Shown here: one piece after another, positions 36,323 through 46,700 of the stretch | How positions within the stretch are numbered: the first letter of the stretch is position 1 | Layout of the letters: each line of letters begins with the position of its first letter | NCBI GenBank assembly: GCA_041394405.1 | Contig: JAWKIF010000006.1 | Location: 930,001-994,000 of the forward strand | Length of the DNA: 64,000 bases | Direction: 5' to 3' | Origin: Microthrix sp041394405 | GTDB lineage: Bacteria; Actinomycetota; Acidimicrobiia; Acidimicrobiales; Microtrichaceae | Program-made: the position numbers and the translations under genes | The notes under the pieces: generated by a model | Told to the model about the DNA's origin: nothing | Database searches by the model: none | The model's input: the letters and a program-made list of their open reading frames with translations, nothing else

Positions 36323-36787
36323 GTGACTACTTCCATGATCTTCGCCCAGAACAACTCCTCGGGTGGCGGGGCGTTCTCCATCATCCTGCTCGTGGGAATG
36401 ATGGGCCTGATGTACCTGGTGCTCATTCGACCGCAGCAGAAGAAGCAGCGGGAGCAGGCCGCGTTCACCAACAGCGTGGAGGTGGGCGACAAGGTGGTCA
36501 CCTCGTCCGGCTTGTACGGCACGGTGAACCACCTCGATGACGAGTCGGTGCACCTGGAGGTGGACACGGACGTGGTGGTGAGGGTGGCCAAGGCCGCGGT
36601 TCTGCGTTCCCAGGATGCGCCCCCGGCGCCGGCCCGTGGCGGCGGCTTGCTGGGCGGCCTGTTGGGCGGCGGTGCCCAGGCTGACGACCCCGACGATGCG
36701 GCTCCTGCGAAGCGAACCAGCAGCCGGGTGACCAAACCCAAGGACGGGGACGACGGCGGCGAAGGCGCACAGCGCTCCAAGCGATGA
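36323..36787 (+). CDS. yajC: Preprotein translocase subunit YajC
   Basis: Small membrane subunit accompanying SecDF. The 154-residue product starts at GTG 36323, with one membrane helix (AFSIILLVGMMGLMYLVLI) followed by RPQQKKQREQAAF, the family signature, and the domain VEVGDKVVTSSGLYGTVNHL. A Gly-rich and then highly charged tail of about 60 residues is longer than in E. coli YajC. Its stop overlaps the secD ATG in ATGA, so yajC-secD-secF is a coupled operon. TAGGAT at 36308-36313 could be a -10 element, with weak support. Confidence 0.94.
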   Translation: MTTSMIFAQNNSSGGGAFSIILLVGMMGLMYLVLIRPQQKKQREQAAFTNSVEVGDKVVTSSGLYGTVNHLDDESVHLEVDTDVVVRVAKAAVLRSQDAPPAPARGGGLLGGLLGGGAQADDPDDAAPAKRTSSRVTKPKDGDDGGEGAQRSKR

Positions 36788-38751
36788 AACGCTCTGCGTT
36801 CATGTCGATGGTGGCCATGGTCGTGCTGACCGTGGGAGCGCTGGCCGGTGTGTTGCTGACGGACACCCGCCCGCTGCTGGGATTGGACCTGCAGGGTGGC
36901 ATCTCGGTGGTGCTGGAGCCCTACGTCGACGGCGAGCCGGCAGAGGACGTGACCGACGAGCAGGTTGAGCAGGCCATCGCCATCATCCGCAACCGCGTCG
37001 ATGCCCTCGGCGTGTCCGAACCGGAGATCAGCTCGCAGGGCAACAACATCCTCATCCAGCTGCCGGGCATCGACGACCAAGAGCGGGCGCTGGAGCTGGT
37101 GGGTCGCACCGCACAGCTGGAGTTCCGCCCGGTGCTGTCCAGCGCACCCATGGCCGACCCGGATCGCATCGAGGAACTGCGCAAGGAGCTGGAGATACCC
37201 GAGGGCAAGACGGCCGAGGACATCCAGAACGAGGAGCTGGAGGCCCGCGGCATCGACCCGACCGCGGTGGCCGATCCCAACGCCACCGCCGACCCCAATG
37301 CGCCAGTCGACCCCAATGCGCCAGTCGACCCGAGCGCCCCTGCGGTCTCGGTGGATCCCGCCACCCCGACGGACCCCGCCACGGCACCGGCAACGACCGC
37401 AGCGCCGGCCCAGGGCTTTGGCGGCGCCCGCAAGGAACGCCGGGCCCCCAGCCAGGAGGCGCCGACCACAGCAGCGCCGACCAGCGCCGCCCCGACCACC
37501 GCCGGAGAGGATGCGACCTCCACGACGGCGGCCGAGGCCACCACGACCACCGAGTTCGTCCCCCAGAACCAGGACGGCATCGATGTGTCCAGCGCCGAGT
37601 TCGCCGAGCTCATACAGCTGGAGAGCGCCCAGGGCACGCCGCTGACCGACCCGGACGAGCTGGGCGCCAAGACCGAGGAGGAGGTGACCCTCCCCGACAA
37701 GGACGGCGAACAGCAGTACACGCTTGGCCCGGTGCTGCTCACGGGCGACGCGTTGGAGGGCGCTACCGCAGGGATCGATCAGCAGGGCCAATGGCAGGTC
37801 GGTCCGACGTTCCAGGGCGGGGAGGAAGGCATCGACCTGTTCAACGAGGCGGCCACCCTCTGCTACAACGGCGATCCGTTGTGCCCGCCCAATGCCCAGG
37901 ACTCCGAATCCGGCGCGGCCCGCGGCCAGCTGGCCATCGTCCTGGACGGCGAGGTGCTGACCGCGCCCTCGATCAACGAGCCGACGTTCAGCAAGGACCA
38001 GATCAGCATCTCGGGCTCGTTCCAGGAGCAGGAGGCCAAGGACGTGGCCACGGCGCTTCGCTACGGCGCCCTGCCCTTGGAGCTGCGACCGAGCCAGACC
38101 CAGACCGTCACGGCCACGCTGGGCCAGGGTGCGCTGCGGGCCGTCATCATCGCCGGCCTCGTCGGCCTGGCGGTGGTGGCGCTGTACTTCATCGCCTACT
38201 ACCGCCTGCTGGGCGTGGTGGCGCTCATCAGCCTGGCGCTGTCGGGCTCGCTGCTCTGGGTGATCATCTCGCTGTTGGGCGCCACGCTCACCCTGGCCGG
38301 CCTGGTGGGCATCGTGGTGTCCATCGGTGTGTCGCTGGACTCCAACGTGGTGTTCTATGAGCACCTGAAGGAGGACGTCGAGGGCGGCCAGAGCCTGCGC
38401 GCGGCGGGCGAGAAGAGCTTCGCCGCCGCCTTCAGCACCATCGTCAAGGCCGATACGTCCAGCCTGATCGGCGCTGCGGTCCTGTACTTCCTCACGGCCG
38501 GAAGCGTCCGCGGGTTCGCGTTCTACCTGGGCCTGTCGGTGTTGTTGGACCTGGTGGCCAGCTACTTCTTCATGCGCCCGGCCGTCGCCTACATCACCCG
38601 CTCCAAGCTGGGTGCCAAGCAGACCCGATTCGGCGTGCCGGTGCCCTACACGCAGGCCCAACTGGCGGACGAGAAGGGTCGAGGAGTGCCGCTGGTGCCC
38701 GAACTGGAGCCGACGGCGGCCATGGCCACCACCGACGGGGGAGCGTCATGA
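36784..38751 (+). CDS. secD: Protein translocase subunit SecD with a long low-complexity insert
   Basis: Proton-driven accessory subunit of the Sec channel. The N-terminal helix is followed by LLGLDLQGGISVVLEP, the first SecD signature, and the P1 domain. Residues of about 163-258 are a Pro/Ala/Thr/Asp-rich linker with repeated DPNAPV, lying inside the extracytoplasmic region and likely unstructured. The C-terminal half has five membrane segments with VGIVVSIGVSLDSNVVFYEH, the conserved proton-path helix. The length (655) exceeds typical SecD because of the insert. It overlaps yajC and secF by four bases each. Confidence 0.95.
   Translation: MKRSAFMSMVAMVVLTVGALAGVLLTDTRPLLGLDLQGGISVVLEPYVDGEPAEDVTDEQVEQAIAIIRNRVDALGVSEPEISSQGNNILIQLPGIDDQERALELVGRTAQLEFRPVLSSAPMADPDRIEELRKELEIPEGKTAEDIQNEELEARGIDPTAVADPNATADPNAPVDPNAPVDPSAPAVSVDPATPTDPATAPATTAAPAQGFGGARKERRAPSQEAPTTAAPTSAAPTTAGEDATSTTAAEATTTTEFVPQNQDGIDVSSAEFAELIQLESAQGTPLTDPDELGAKTEEEVTLPDKDGEQQYTLGPVLLTGDALEGATAGIDQQGQWQVGPTFQGGEEGIDLFNEAATLCYNGDPLCPPNAQDSESGAARGQLAIVLDGEVLTAPSINEPTFSKDQISISGSFQEQEAKDVATALRYGALPLELRPSQTQTVTATLGQGALRAVIIAGLVGLAVVALYFIAYYRLLGVVALISLALSGSLLWVIISLLGATLTLAGLVGIVVSIGVSLDSNVVFYEHLKEDVEGGQSLRAAGEKSFAAAFSTIVKADTSSLIGAAVLYFLTAGSVRGFAFYLGLSVLLDLVASYFFMRPAVAYITRSKLGAKQTRFGVPVPYTQAQLADEKGRGVPLVPELEPTAAMATTDGGAS
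37291..37326 (+). repeat. 18-base tandem repeat in the secD linker
   Basis: GACCCCAATGCGCCAGTC occurs twice back to back (37291-37308 and 37309-37326), encoding DPNAPV twice within a Pro/Asp/Ala-rich stretch. Degenerate copies (GATCCCAACGCC before it, GACCCGAGCGCC after it) suggest growth by slippage. Confidence 0.88.
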
Positions 38752-39905
38752 GCCTGAAGGGCCGCATCTACCGGGGTCAGATCGATTTCGACTTCCCGCG
38801 AATCAATCGCAAGCTGCTCATCGTCTCGGGCGTGCTCTTGATCCTCTCGGCGGGGGCCCTCATCACCCAGGGACTCAACCTGTCGGTGGACTTCGTGGGC
38901 GGAACCGTGTGGGAGGTGCCCTCCGACGATCTCACCCAGGACGGCGCCAGCGAGGTGCTCGCCGCATCCGACGCCGATTCGGGCTCCAAGGTGCAGGTGG
39001 CCACCGACGCCAACAACACCCGGATCGTCCGCGTGCAGAGCGGGGTGACCGAGCAGAGCGAAGCCGCCAAGATCACCAAGGACCTGGCAGACGCCGGCGG
39101 GGTGGAGGTCACCGAGGTGGAGACCAACTTCGTTGGGCCCACCTGGGGACGAACGGTCACCCGGCAGGCCGCCAAGGCCTTCGTCATCTTCCTCATTCTG
39201 GTGTCGGTGTTCATCTCGGTGCGCCTGGAATGGCGAATGGCGGTGGGCGCCATCGCGGCGCTCATCCACGACGTCATCATCACCGTGGGCGTGTACGCCA
39301 TCTTCCAATTCGACGTCACGCCGCCAACCGTCATCGCGGTGCTCACCATCCTTGGCTATTCGCTCTACGACACCATCGTGGTGTTCGACCGCGCCCAGGA
39401 GAACCAGGCGCGCTACGCCAAGACGGGCAACTACACCTTCATCCAGCTGTCGCGCCGCAGCCTCAACCAGGTGTTCATGCGTTCGATGAACACCACCATC
39501 ACGGCGCTGATGCCGGTGGTGTCGATGCTGATCATCGGCGCCGTCGTCTATGGGCAGGCCACGCTGTCGGAGTTCTCCATCGCCCTGTTGGTGGGCCTGC
39601 TGTCGGGCGCCTACAGCTCGATCGTGGTGGCCTCCACCGTGCTGGAGTGGCTCAAGGAGCGGGAGCCGCAGTTCGTCAAGATCCGCCAGCGCATCACCGA
39701 CCGGGGCGGCGACCCCGACGACACCCGCTGGGTGGAGCACGCCCGACGGCGACGGGCCGAGCGCCGCTCGCAGGCGTCCGCTCGCGGCGATGCCGGCACC
39801 CTTGTTGGTGCGGGAGCGGGAGTCGTCGACCCCGCCGTCGCGGAGCGTGCCGACCTGTACGAGCGCCCGCATCCGCCGCGACCCCGCAAGAAGACCAAGC
39901 GCTGA
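38748..39905 (+). CDS. secF: Protein translocase subunit SecF
   Basis: Partner of SecD in late translocation. The 385-residue product has an N-terminal helix (LLIVSGVLLILSAGALITQG), the SecF signature LNLSVDFVGGTVWEV, a small periplasmic domain, and a C-terminal bundle with ILGYSLYDTIVVFDRAQEN and SRRSLNQVFMRSMNTTITAL, the conserved helix-4/5 region. The tail of about 75 residues is Arg-rich and cytoplasmic. The ATG overlaps the secD TGA. apt, which often sits between secF and rel in actinobacteria, is absent; a dispersed palindrome lies in that gap instead. Confidence 0.96.
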   Translation: MSLKGRIYRGQIDFDFPRINRKLLIVSGVLLILSAGALITQGLNLSVDFVGGTVWEVPSDDLTQDGASEVLAASDADSGSKVQVATDANNTRIVRVQSGVTEQSEAAKITKDLADAGGVEVTEVETNFVGPTWGRTVTRQAAKAFVIFLILVSVFISVRLEWRMAVGAIAALIHDVIITVGVYAIFQFDVTPPTVIAVLTILGYSLYDTIVVFDRAQENQARYAKTGNYTFIQLSRRSLNQVFMRSMNTTITALMPVVSMLIIGAVVYGQATLSEFSIALLVGLLSGAYSSIVVASTVLEWLKEREPQFVKIRQRITDRGGDPDDTRWVEHARRRRAERRSQASARGDAGTLVGAGAGVVDPAVAERADLYERPHPPRPRKKTKR

Positions 39906-39949
39906 GGCCGAGCCCCGCGCGATGACCGGGGACACCTCGCCGGGCATGA

Positions 39950-39993
39950 CCGGTGAGGGTTCTGGGGTCTCTGGCACCGATATCCCTCACCGG
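39950..39993. repeat. Dispersed palindromic repeat, copy 2
   Basis: A 10-base inverted repeat, CCGGTGAGGG (39950-39959) and CCCTCACCGG (39984-39993), encloses a loop containing GGGGTCTCTGGCACCGA (39964-39980), which is the exact reverse complement of bases 5161-5177. The copy lies between secF and rel. Both copies are in intergenic DNA and in opposite orientations. Confidence 0.82.
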
Positions 39994-40076
39994 ACACCAC
40001 GGGTGGGCTCGCTGGCAGTCGCGCACGGTGGTTGCGTCGACGGGCGACGTAGGCTGGCTGGTCAGGAGGTTCGCTG

Positions 40077-42338
40077 ATGGCGACGGTGACACGAGTGCTC
40101 CCGTGGCGACGTCACAGCGCACCGCGGGCCGCCGAGCTGGGACCGTTGGTGGAGGTGCTGGGTGAGGTTCGGCCGAAGGCCGACGTGGACCTGATCGCCC
40201 GCGCCTACGACTTCGCCAAGGCTGCCCACGACGGCCAACTGCGGGCCTCGGGCGAGCCCTATGTGACCCACCCTCTTGCCGTGGCCACCATCGTGGCCCG
40301 CTACGGGATGGACGACGACACGATCTGCGCGGCGCTGCTCCACGACACGGTGGAGGACTGCGACGTCACGCTGGCGGAGATCGGCGCCGGCTTCGGCCCG
40401 GTCGTGGCGGCGTTGGTGGACGGCTGCACGAAGCTGGATCGGGTGGAGGTGGATTCCAAGGCCCACCAAACGGCCGAGACCATCCGCAAGATCATCCTCT
40501 CGATGGCCAACGACCTGCGGGTGATCGTCATCAAGCTGGCCGACCGCCTGCACAACCTGCGCACCGTGGCGGCGTTGCCCGCCGCCCGTCAGGAGCGTCA
40601 AGCTCGCGAGACCCTGGAGGTGTACGCCCCGCTGGCTCACCGGCTGGGCATGTCCGACGTGCGTCAGCAGCTGGAGGATCTGTGCTTCGCGTCCCTCCAC
40701 CCGCAGGTGTTCGCCGAGGTGGACCACATGGTGGCCGAGCGGGCGCCCGAGCGCGACCTGTACCTCATGCAGGTGATTGACGAGATTCGGGATCGACTGA
40801 ATCGCATCGAGGTGACCGCCGAGGTGACGGGGCGGCCGAAGCACCTGTGGAGCCTGTACGAGAAGATGGTCATCCGAGGTCGGAGCTTCGACGAGATCCA
40901 CGACCTGATCGGTGTGCGGATCGTCGTGGACGATGAGTCGGACACCTATGCCGCGTTGGGCGCCATTCATGCGCTGTGGCATCCGATTCCCGGGCGGTTC
41001 AAGGACTACATCGCCATGCCCAAGTTCAACCTCTACCAGTCGCTGCACACGACCGTGGTGGGGCCGGGCGGCAAGACGGTCGAGGTGCAGATTCGCACCT
41101 CCGAGATGCACCGTCAGGCCGAGTTCGGCGTGGCGTCGCACTTTGCCTACAAAAAGGGAGCTCAACCGGCCAAGGGAGGGGGAGGGGGCCGCAAGCGTTC
41201 GAACGGCGCAGAGCCCCAACCGGTGGATGCCCGGGCCGATTGGCTGGACCAGATCGTCGACTGGCAGCAGTACCTGACCGATCCCGAAGAGTTCATGGTG
41301 AACCTGAAGACCGACCTCGGTCAGGACGAGGTGTTTGTGTTCACTCCGAAGGGGCGGTTGGTGACGCTCCCCGTCGGCGCCACGCCGGTGGACTTTGCCT
41401 ATGCGGTGCACACCGAGGTTGGGCACGGTTGCATGGGAGCCAGGGTGAGCGGTCGGTTGGTGCCCCTCGACCATGTCCTCACCTCGGGCGACACCGTGGA
41501 GATCGTCACCGCCAACGACGGCCGGCCCTCCGAGGACTGGCTGAAGTTCGTCAAGAGCCGGTCGGCCCAAGCCAAGATCCGCCAGTGGTTCAGCCGCGAG
41601 CGGCGCGACGACATCGTCGAACGGGGCCACGACGAGTTGGAGCGCGCGCTTCGCAGGGAGCGGCTGAGCGCCGACCTGCTGGAGGGCGAGGCCATCGAGG
41701 AGGTCGCCCGCCAGATGGGCTACTCCGGGGTCGACGCGCTGGTTGCTGCGGTGGGAGAGGACAAGGTGCAACCGGCCATCGTGGCGGGGCGGCTCGTGCG
41801 CCAACTGCAGCACGGCTCCGGCACCGGTGGGCCCATGCTGGCCACCGACGTGTTGGGGGAGCGCCGCCGCCCCCGCCGCAGCGAGGGCATCGGCGTGCAC
41901 GTGGAGGGGTTCCGCGACGAGCTGGTGCGGCTGGCCCGCTGCTGCTCCCCGGTGCCCCCCGACGACATCATGGGATTCCTGACCCGAGGTCGCGGCATCG
42001 CGGTGCATCGAACCGACTGCACCAACGCGGTTGGGTTGGCGTCCCACGCCGAGCGGGTGGTGGATGTGGAGTGGGAGAACGACCATCGGGGCACCTGGCA
42101 GGTGGCCATCGAGGTGCGAGGCCTGGATCGTCCACGCCTGCTGGTGGACGTGGCGTCGGTGATCGCCGAGCATCAGGTGGAGGTGCGGAGCCTGCACGCC
42201 CGCACCGGTGAGGACCGTGTGACCGCGCTGCGCTTCGAGTTGGAGCTGGGCGATCCCGCCCACCTCGACCAGCTGTTGGGGGCGCTGTTCGGCGTGGACG
42301 CCGTGTACGACGCCGCCCGCGTGCAGCCCAACGGCTGA
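40077..42338 (+). CDS. rel: Bifunctional (p)ppGpp synthetase/hydrolase
   Basis: Stringent-response enzyme of 753 residues. The N-terminal HD hydrolase domain has YVTHPLAVATIVARYG and ALLHDTVEDCD, with the metal-binding HD pair intact. The synthetase domain has GRPKHLWSLYEKMVIRGRSF, the substrate-specificity loop GRFKDYIAMPKFNLYQSLHT (RxKD type, as in bifunctional Rel enzymes) and TVEVQIRTSEMHRQAEFG. A TGS domain follows (VFVFTPKGRLVTLPVGATPV), and a C-terminal ACT domain (VAIEVRGLDRPRLLVDVASV). AGGAGGT at 40064-40070 sits six bases before the ATG. Both activities are expected to work. Confidence 0.97.
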   Translation: MATVTRVLPWRRHSAPRAAELGPLVEVLGEVRPKADVDLIARAYDFAKAAHDGQLRASGEPYVTHPLAVATIVARYGMDDDTICAALLHDTVEDCDVTLAEIGAGFGPVVAALVDGCTKLDRVEVDSKAHQTAETIRKIILSMANDLRVIVIKLADRLHNLRTVAALPAARQERQARETLEVYAPLAHRLGMSDVRQQLEDLCFASLHPQVFAEVDHMVAERAPERDLYLMQVIDEIRDRLNRIEVTAEVTGRPKHLWSLYEKMVIRGRSFDEIHDLIGVRIVVDDESDTYAALGAIHALWHPIPGRFKDYIAMPKFNLYQSLHTTVVGPGGKTVEVQIRTSEMHRQAEFGVASHFAYKKGAQPAKGGGGGRKRSNGAEPQPVDARADWLDQIVDWQQYLTDPEEFMVNLKTDLGQDEVFVFTPKGRLVTLPVGATPVDFAYAVHTEVGHGCMGARVSGRLVPLDHVLTSGDTVEIVTANDGRPSEDWLKFVKSRSAQAKIRQWFSRERRDDIVERGHDELERALRRERLSADLLEGEAIEEVARQMGYSGVDALVAAVGEDKVQPAIVAGRLVRQLQHGSGTGGPMLATDVLGERRRPRRSEGIGVHVEGFRDELVRLARCCSPVPPDDIMGFLTRGRGIAVHRTDCTNAVGLASHAERVVDVEWENDHRGTWQVAIEVRGLDRPRLLVDVASVIAEHQVEVRSLHARTGEDRVTALRFELELGDPAHLDQLLGALFGVDAVYDAARVQPNG

Positions 42339-42374
42339 CGGCGCTCGGCACCGTCCCGGTTAGCATCGCCAGCC

Positions 42375-43733
42375 ATGGCGGCCGACCCCACATCGCGTCC
42401 CGAGCGGTTTCGTGCGCCGATCGGCACCCGCGACGTGCTCAGCCCGGAATCCGACCGGCGACGCGCCCTGGTGGCCCGGTTCGCCCAGGTGGCGGAGCAG
42501 GCCGGCTACCGCAACCTGGTGACCCCCATCTTTGAGGAGCTGGGGGTGTTCCAGCGGGTGGGGGAGGCGACCGACGTGGTCACCAAGGAGATGTACGACT
42601 TCGCCGACAAGGGCGGCCGCACCATGGCCCTTCGCCCCGAGGTGACGGCCTCGGTGTGTCGGGCCTTCGCCGAGCATCGTCCAGCCGTGCTGCCCTGGAA
42701 GGTGTGGTACGAGGGCCCCCAGTTTCGCTACGAGAAGCCCCAGAAGGGTCGCTACCGACAGTTCGAGCAGGTGGGGTTGGAGGCGCTGGGCTCAGACGAC
42801 CCCGACCTGGACACCGAGACCATCGCCCTGGCCTGGCGGTTCTTTGCGGGGCTCGGCCTGCGCCGCGTGCGGGTGCTGGTGAACTCGCTGGGGGAGGCCG
42901 CCGAGCGCTCCCGCTACGTCGAGGCACTGGCTGCCCATCTGCGCGGTCGATCGGGCGAGCTGTCCGAGGCGGCCCAGGCGACCCTGGCCCGCAATCCGTT
43001 GCGGGTGTTGGATTCCAAGCGGCCCGAGGATGCGCCGGTGATTGCCGACGCCCCGCAGTTGTCCGACTTCCTCGGGTTGGCGTCGGTGACCCACTTCGAG
43101 CGCGTGCTGGCGGGCCTGGACTCGCTCGGCATCGAGGCCGAGGTGGCACCTCACCTGGTGCGGGGCCTGGACTACTACCGCCGCACGACCTTCGAGTTCG
43201 CCGCCGAGGCCCTGGATGCCGCACAGAACGCCGTGGGCGGCGGCGGCCGCTACGACGGGCTGGTGGAGGCCCTGGGTGGCCCGCCGACGGCCGGGATTGG
43301 TTTTGCCATCGGGGTGGACCGCACGCTGCTGGCGTGTGACGCCGAGGGGGTCTTCGATGCGCCGGAACATGGGCCGGAGGTGTTTGTGGTGGACACCACC
43401 GGTTCGGTGCTGGGCCTGGACCTCACCGAACGGCTGCGCCGCGCCGGGCTGGCCGCCGACCGGGCCTGGGCGAGCGAACTCAGCGACGAGGGTCTGGGAC
43501 GTCCCCGGTCGATGAAGGCCCAGATGAAGGCGGCTGATCGGTCGGGGGCCCAGGTGGCGGTGCTGCTGGGACCTGACGAGCTGGAGGACGGAGAGGTCTC
43601 GCTTCGCCCACTGCGCTCGCCGGATCCCCAGGCCCAGGGCTCGGGGCAGCGGCGGGTGGCGATTGAGGCGCTGGTCCCGGAGGTGCGGTCGATGCTGGCT
43701 GGCTCGGCGCACCCCGGAGCGGCGTCAGCGTAA
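42375..43733 (+). CDS. hisS: Histidyl-tRNA synthetase
   Basis: Class-II synthetase of 452 residues charging tRNA-His. Motif 1 region RFRAPIGTRDVLSPES, motif 2 around YEGPQFRYEKPQKGRYRQF, the His-A motif GLDYYRRTTFEFAAE and motif 3 AGIGFAIGVDRTLLA are all in order. The C-terminal anticodon-binding domain (RPRSMKAQMKAADRSGAQVA) runs to about residue 435. The last 254 bases of the gene are antisense to the end of the neighbouring metallophosphoesterase gene. ATG 42375 follows rel by 36 bases. Confidence 0.96.
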   Translation: MAADPTSRPERFRAPIGTRDVLSPESDRRRALVARFAQVAEQAGYRNLVTPIFEELGVFQRVGEATDVVTKEMYDFADKGGRTMALRPEVTASVCRAFAEHRPAVLPWKVWYEGPQFRYEKPQKGRYRQFEQVGLEALGSDDPDLDTETIALAWRFFAGLGLRRVRVLVNSLGEAAERSRYVEALAAHLRGRSGELSEAAQATLARNPLRVLDSKRPEDAPVIADAPQLSDFLGLASVTHFERVLAGLDSLGIEAEVAPHLVRGLDYYRRTTFEFAAEALDAAQNAVGGGGRYDGLVEALGGPPTAGIGFAIGVDRTLLACDAEGVFDAPEHGPEVFVVDTTGSVLGLDLTERLRRAGLAADRAWASELSDEGLGRPRSMKAQMKAADRSGAQVAVLLGPDELEDGEVSLRPLRSPDPQAQGSGQRRVAIEALVPEVRSMLAGSAHPGAASA

Positions 43734-46700
43734 AGGGCGCCTCGATCAGCTGAGGGTCCAACGCGAACACCGCCGGGTGGGCATCGAGCCCGACGCCCAC
43801 CGGGGGTGCATACCACCGCATCGGCCGTCGGGTGTGACGAAGCCCGACGGGAAAGACGGTCAGCTCGCCGTTGGGGCTCACCCGAATGCGCAGGAAGTGC
43901 TTATGGCCGGTGAGGCGAAGTGCCGAGAACACCTCGTTGTCGTGCATGCCCAACGTCAGGTTGGTGATCACCAGGTACGCCGCCAACAGCCAGGCCGAGG
44001 CGAAGGCACCCAGGGTGGCGGCGACCACCAAGGTGACGGTGCCCCCAACCAGCCCAGGCGGCGACAGGGACAGCCCCAACAGCTCGACCGCGGCTCGGCC
44101 CGACACCCTCGTGCCCACTGCGTGGCCGGCCCAAGCGCCGACGCGCAGCATCGCCCCGACCAGGCAGAGCTGGGACAGCCCGTGCGCGAGGCCCGCCGCC
44201 TTGGCGGTGAGGCGGCTGGCGCTGTTGTCCGCCTCCGGTCTGGCGAAGGCCATGGTTGCCACCAGCACCACTGCGGCGGGCAACCAAGTGATGGGGTTGG
44301 CCCAGTACTCGGCAGTGAGATGGCCAGACAGCTTGTCGAGCTGTTGGAGCAGCGGCCCGCGACCCCCGAACGAAAACACGGCGATGCAGCCGAAGACCAG
44401 CTGCACCACTGCGGTCACCGCCAGGAATCCGGGGTTGATGAACGGGAACCACACGTGGCGCAGCAGCAGGCTTCGAGACTCCGACACGCTGGGAAACGTC
44501 GTGGCCAGCGACAGGGTGCGGGGGCCGTACCTGCCCGTGGCGTCGGTCAGCGAGAACTCGGTGGGATGCGCGTCGTGATGAACGGACCGGCCGCCGCCGG
44601 GCGCGGTGTCGGTGGTGTCGACCGGTGTGGAGTTCGTCGCGTTGACGGGCGGGCCGCGGAGCGCAGCATCGGTCTCGGCCGACCCGCGTTCGCTGATGCC
44701 CAGCGGCCACAGCCCACCCTGGTGCTGGCGGCGGCGGAGGAGCGAATGGGTGGGGTGGGTGAATGCCCCGCCGCCCCCGGCGGTGACGTAGTGAACGCCG
44801 CTGTTGCGGTCCTCCAGATGTGCATAGTGGTGGCTGTCGCCGCTGAGGTAGAGGGCCACGCGACGGGGGTCGCCCAGCGTGTCCAGCACGAAGCGGTCCA
44901 GGCTCACCTGCGCGCTGGTGTGGCGGTGCCCGTCCGCCCACGCCGGCGTGGGCCAGGCCAGGATGATTCGGTCGTCGTCGCCCAGGTCGGCACCGATGCG
45001 GGTGAAGTAGTCCAGCTGCGTGGGATCCAAGTCGTGTCCCGATGGCCCGCCGTCGATGGCCCACAACATCCAACCTGGCGCCACGGCGACGGCGCTGTAG
45101 CTGCGGCGCTGCACGGTGCGCCACGGGCCAAGGCGGCCTTGGTCGCACATCAGCTCGGCGAAACCATCCAGCCCGTCGTAGTGATCGTGGTTTCCGGGAA
45201 TGGCCACCACCAGCGGCTCCCGACCGGACTTGGCAGGTGCCAGACCATCCCCCGCCTGCTGGTAGGGCCCGGCCAGGCGGTCCCTGTAGGTTTCGCTGGT
45301 GCCGATGGGGTACGCCAGGTCGCCTCCGATGACCAGGAGCTCGCCGCGGGGCAGGGCCACGTCGGCCCCATCGGGACCGGGACGCGCCGTCAGCTTCCGG
45401 GTGAGGTCCCAGTTGGGCTGCTGGGCCAGCTCGATGGCCAGGGTGGCGGTGGTCGGGCCGCCCTCGGGCCCCGGACCCTCGGGGCGGGGGGCCAGCCCGC
45501 GGGCCAGGTGCCAGGCCACGGCCATGGTGGGTACGTGGCCATCGCCGGTGTCGGCCACGTAGTCCACCCACACGGGTTCGCCGGGAGCGGACCCGAGCTG
45601 GGCCGAGGAGAGCAGCCGCCGGTCGGTGTCGCCGGGGTCGGGGCCATCGCTCGTTCCGGGGGCGGTTTCGGCGCGACCCTCGGTGGGTGGCGGAGCGGCC
45701 AGCGCGGTGGCCAGGTCGATTGGGTCGGCATCGGGGCTGAGGGCGGCCAGCACCTCTCGCCGGTCGGCGAACGCCGCGATGGCGTGCGTCAGGCCGACCC
45801 GGACGGCGCTGACGAACAGCACCGAGGGATTGAACCAACCAACCATGGGCTTGGGCGAGAAGCGAACCCTGCCCAACCGCGGGAGTACCCCGTCGGGCTC
45901 CGGGGCGGATGACGTGGCAATGAGCGCGTTGATGCCCAGCCGGATGGGGCCGTCGTCGAACGCCGGAGCGTGGCCCGTTCCCGCCAGCTGCTGGTTTACC
46001 CAAGCCGGTCCGCCGCCGAACCCACCGTGGCCGACCGTGCCGCCGTTCGGACCAGCCGAGATCTGCAGCTCGGGGATGGGCCCGCCCACCGGGTCGCCCG
46101 GTCGCCATGCATTGATCCAGGCACCGCTGAGGGCGCCGGCGCCCAGGTGGTCGGCCAGCGGTACCAGCGCCTCGGGCGCGAACTGGTGGGGGAAGAACCG
46201 GCCGTAGAGCGGCCCCAGCGGGCAGGCGTGGGTGACGAGCGAGGTGCCCGCCAGCTGGAGACCCCCGCCGGCAAGACCCGCCAGCCCGGCGACGGCCAGC
46301 ACCGACCCCTGGCTGTGTGCGGACACCACCACCTTGCGACCCTCCGTGAGGCCCCGGACCACCTCCAGCTGCAGCTCTGGGACGGCGATCTCGGAGTACG
46401 GGGTGACGGCCAGCGGGTGGAACCGGCGTGGCCAGAACGTGAGCACCTCCCAGGTGGAGGCCACCCAGGGGCGGATCGAGGGCACGAAGCGGGTCGCGAC
46501 GGCCGCAGCGAACGCCAGAACGGCCAAACCGAGGGGCACTGCGGCGCTCATCCTGGTGACCCAACCTGCATCGGGCCCGTCGATTCGCACCGGCCACGGC
46601 GCCAGCCAGGAGCCGGGTGGCTGGAACCTCAGCGCAAACAGAGCCAGGCCCACGGCAAAGGCGACACCCACGCCGACGGTGGCGACCACATCCAGGTTGC

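Noticed and set aside
35020..38661. A 1213-codon open frame on the minus strand opposite queA, tgt, yajC and secD
   Set aside because: It lies antisense to four clear conserved genes, its translation is His/Gly/Gln/Arg-rich with no motif, and such frames are expected in DNA with G/C third positions.
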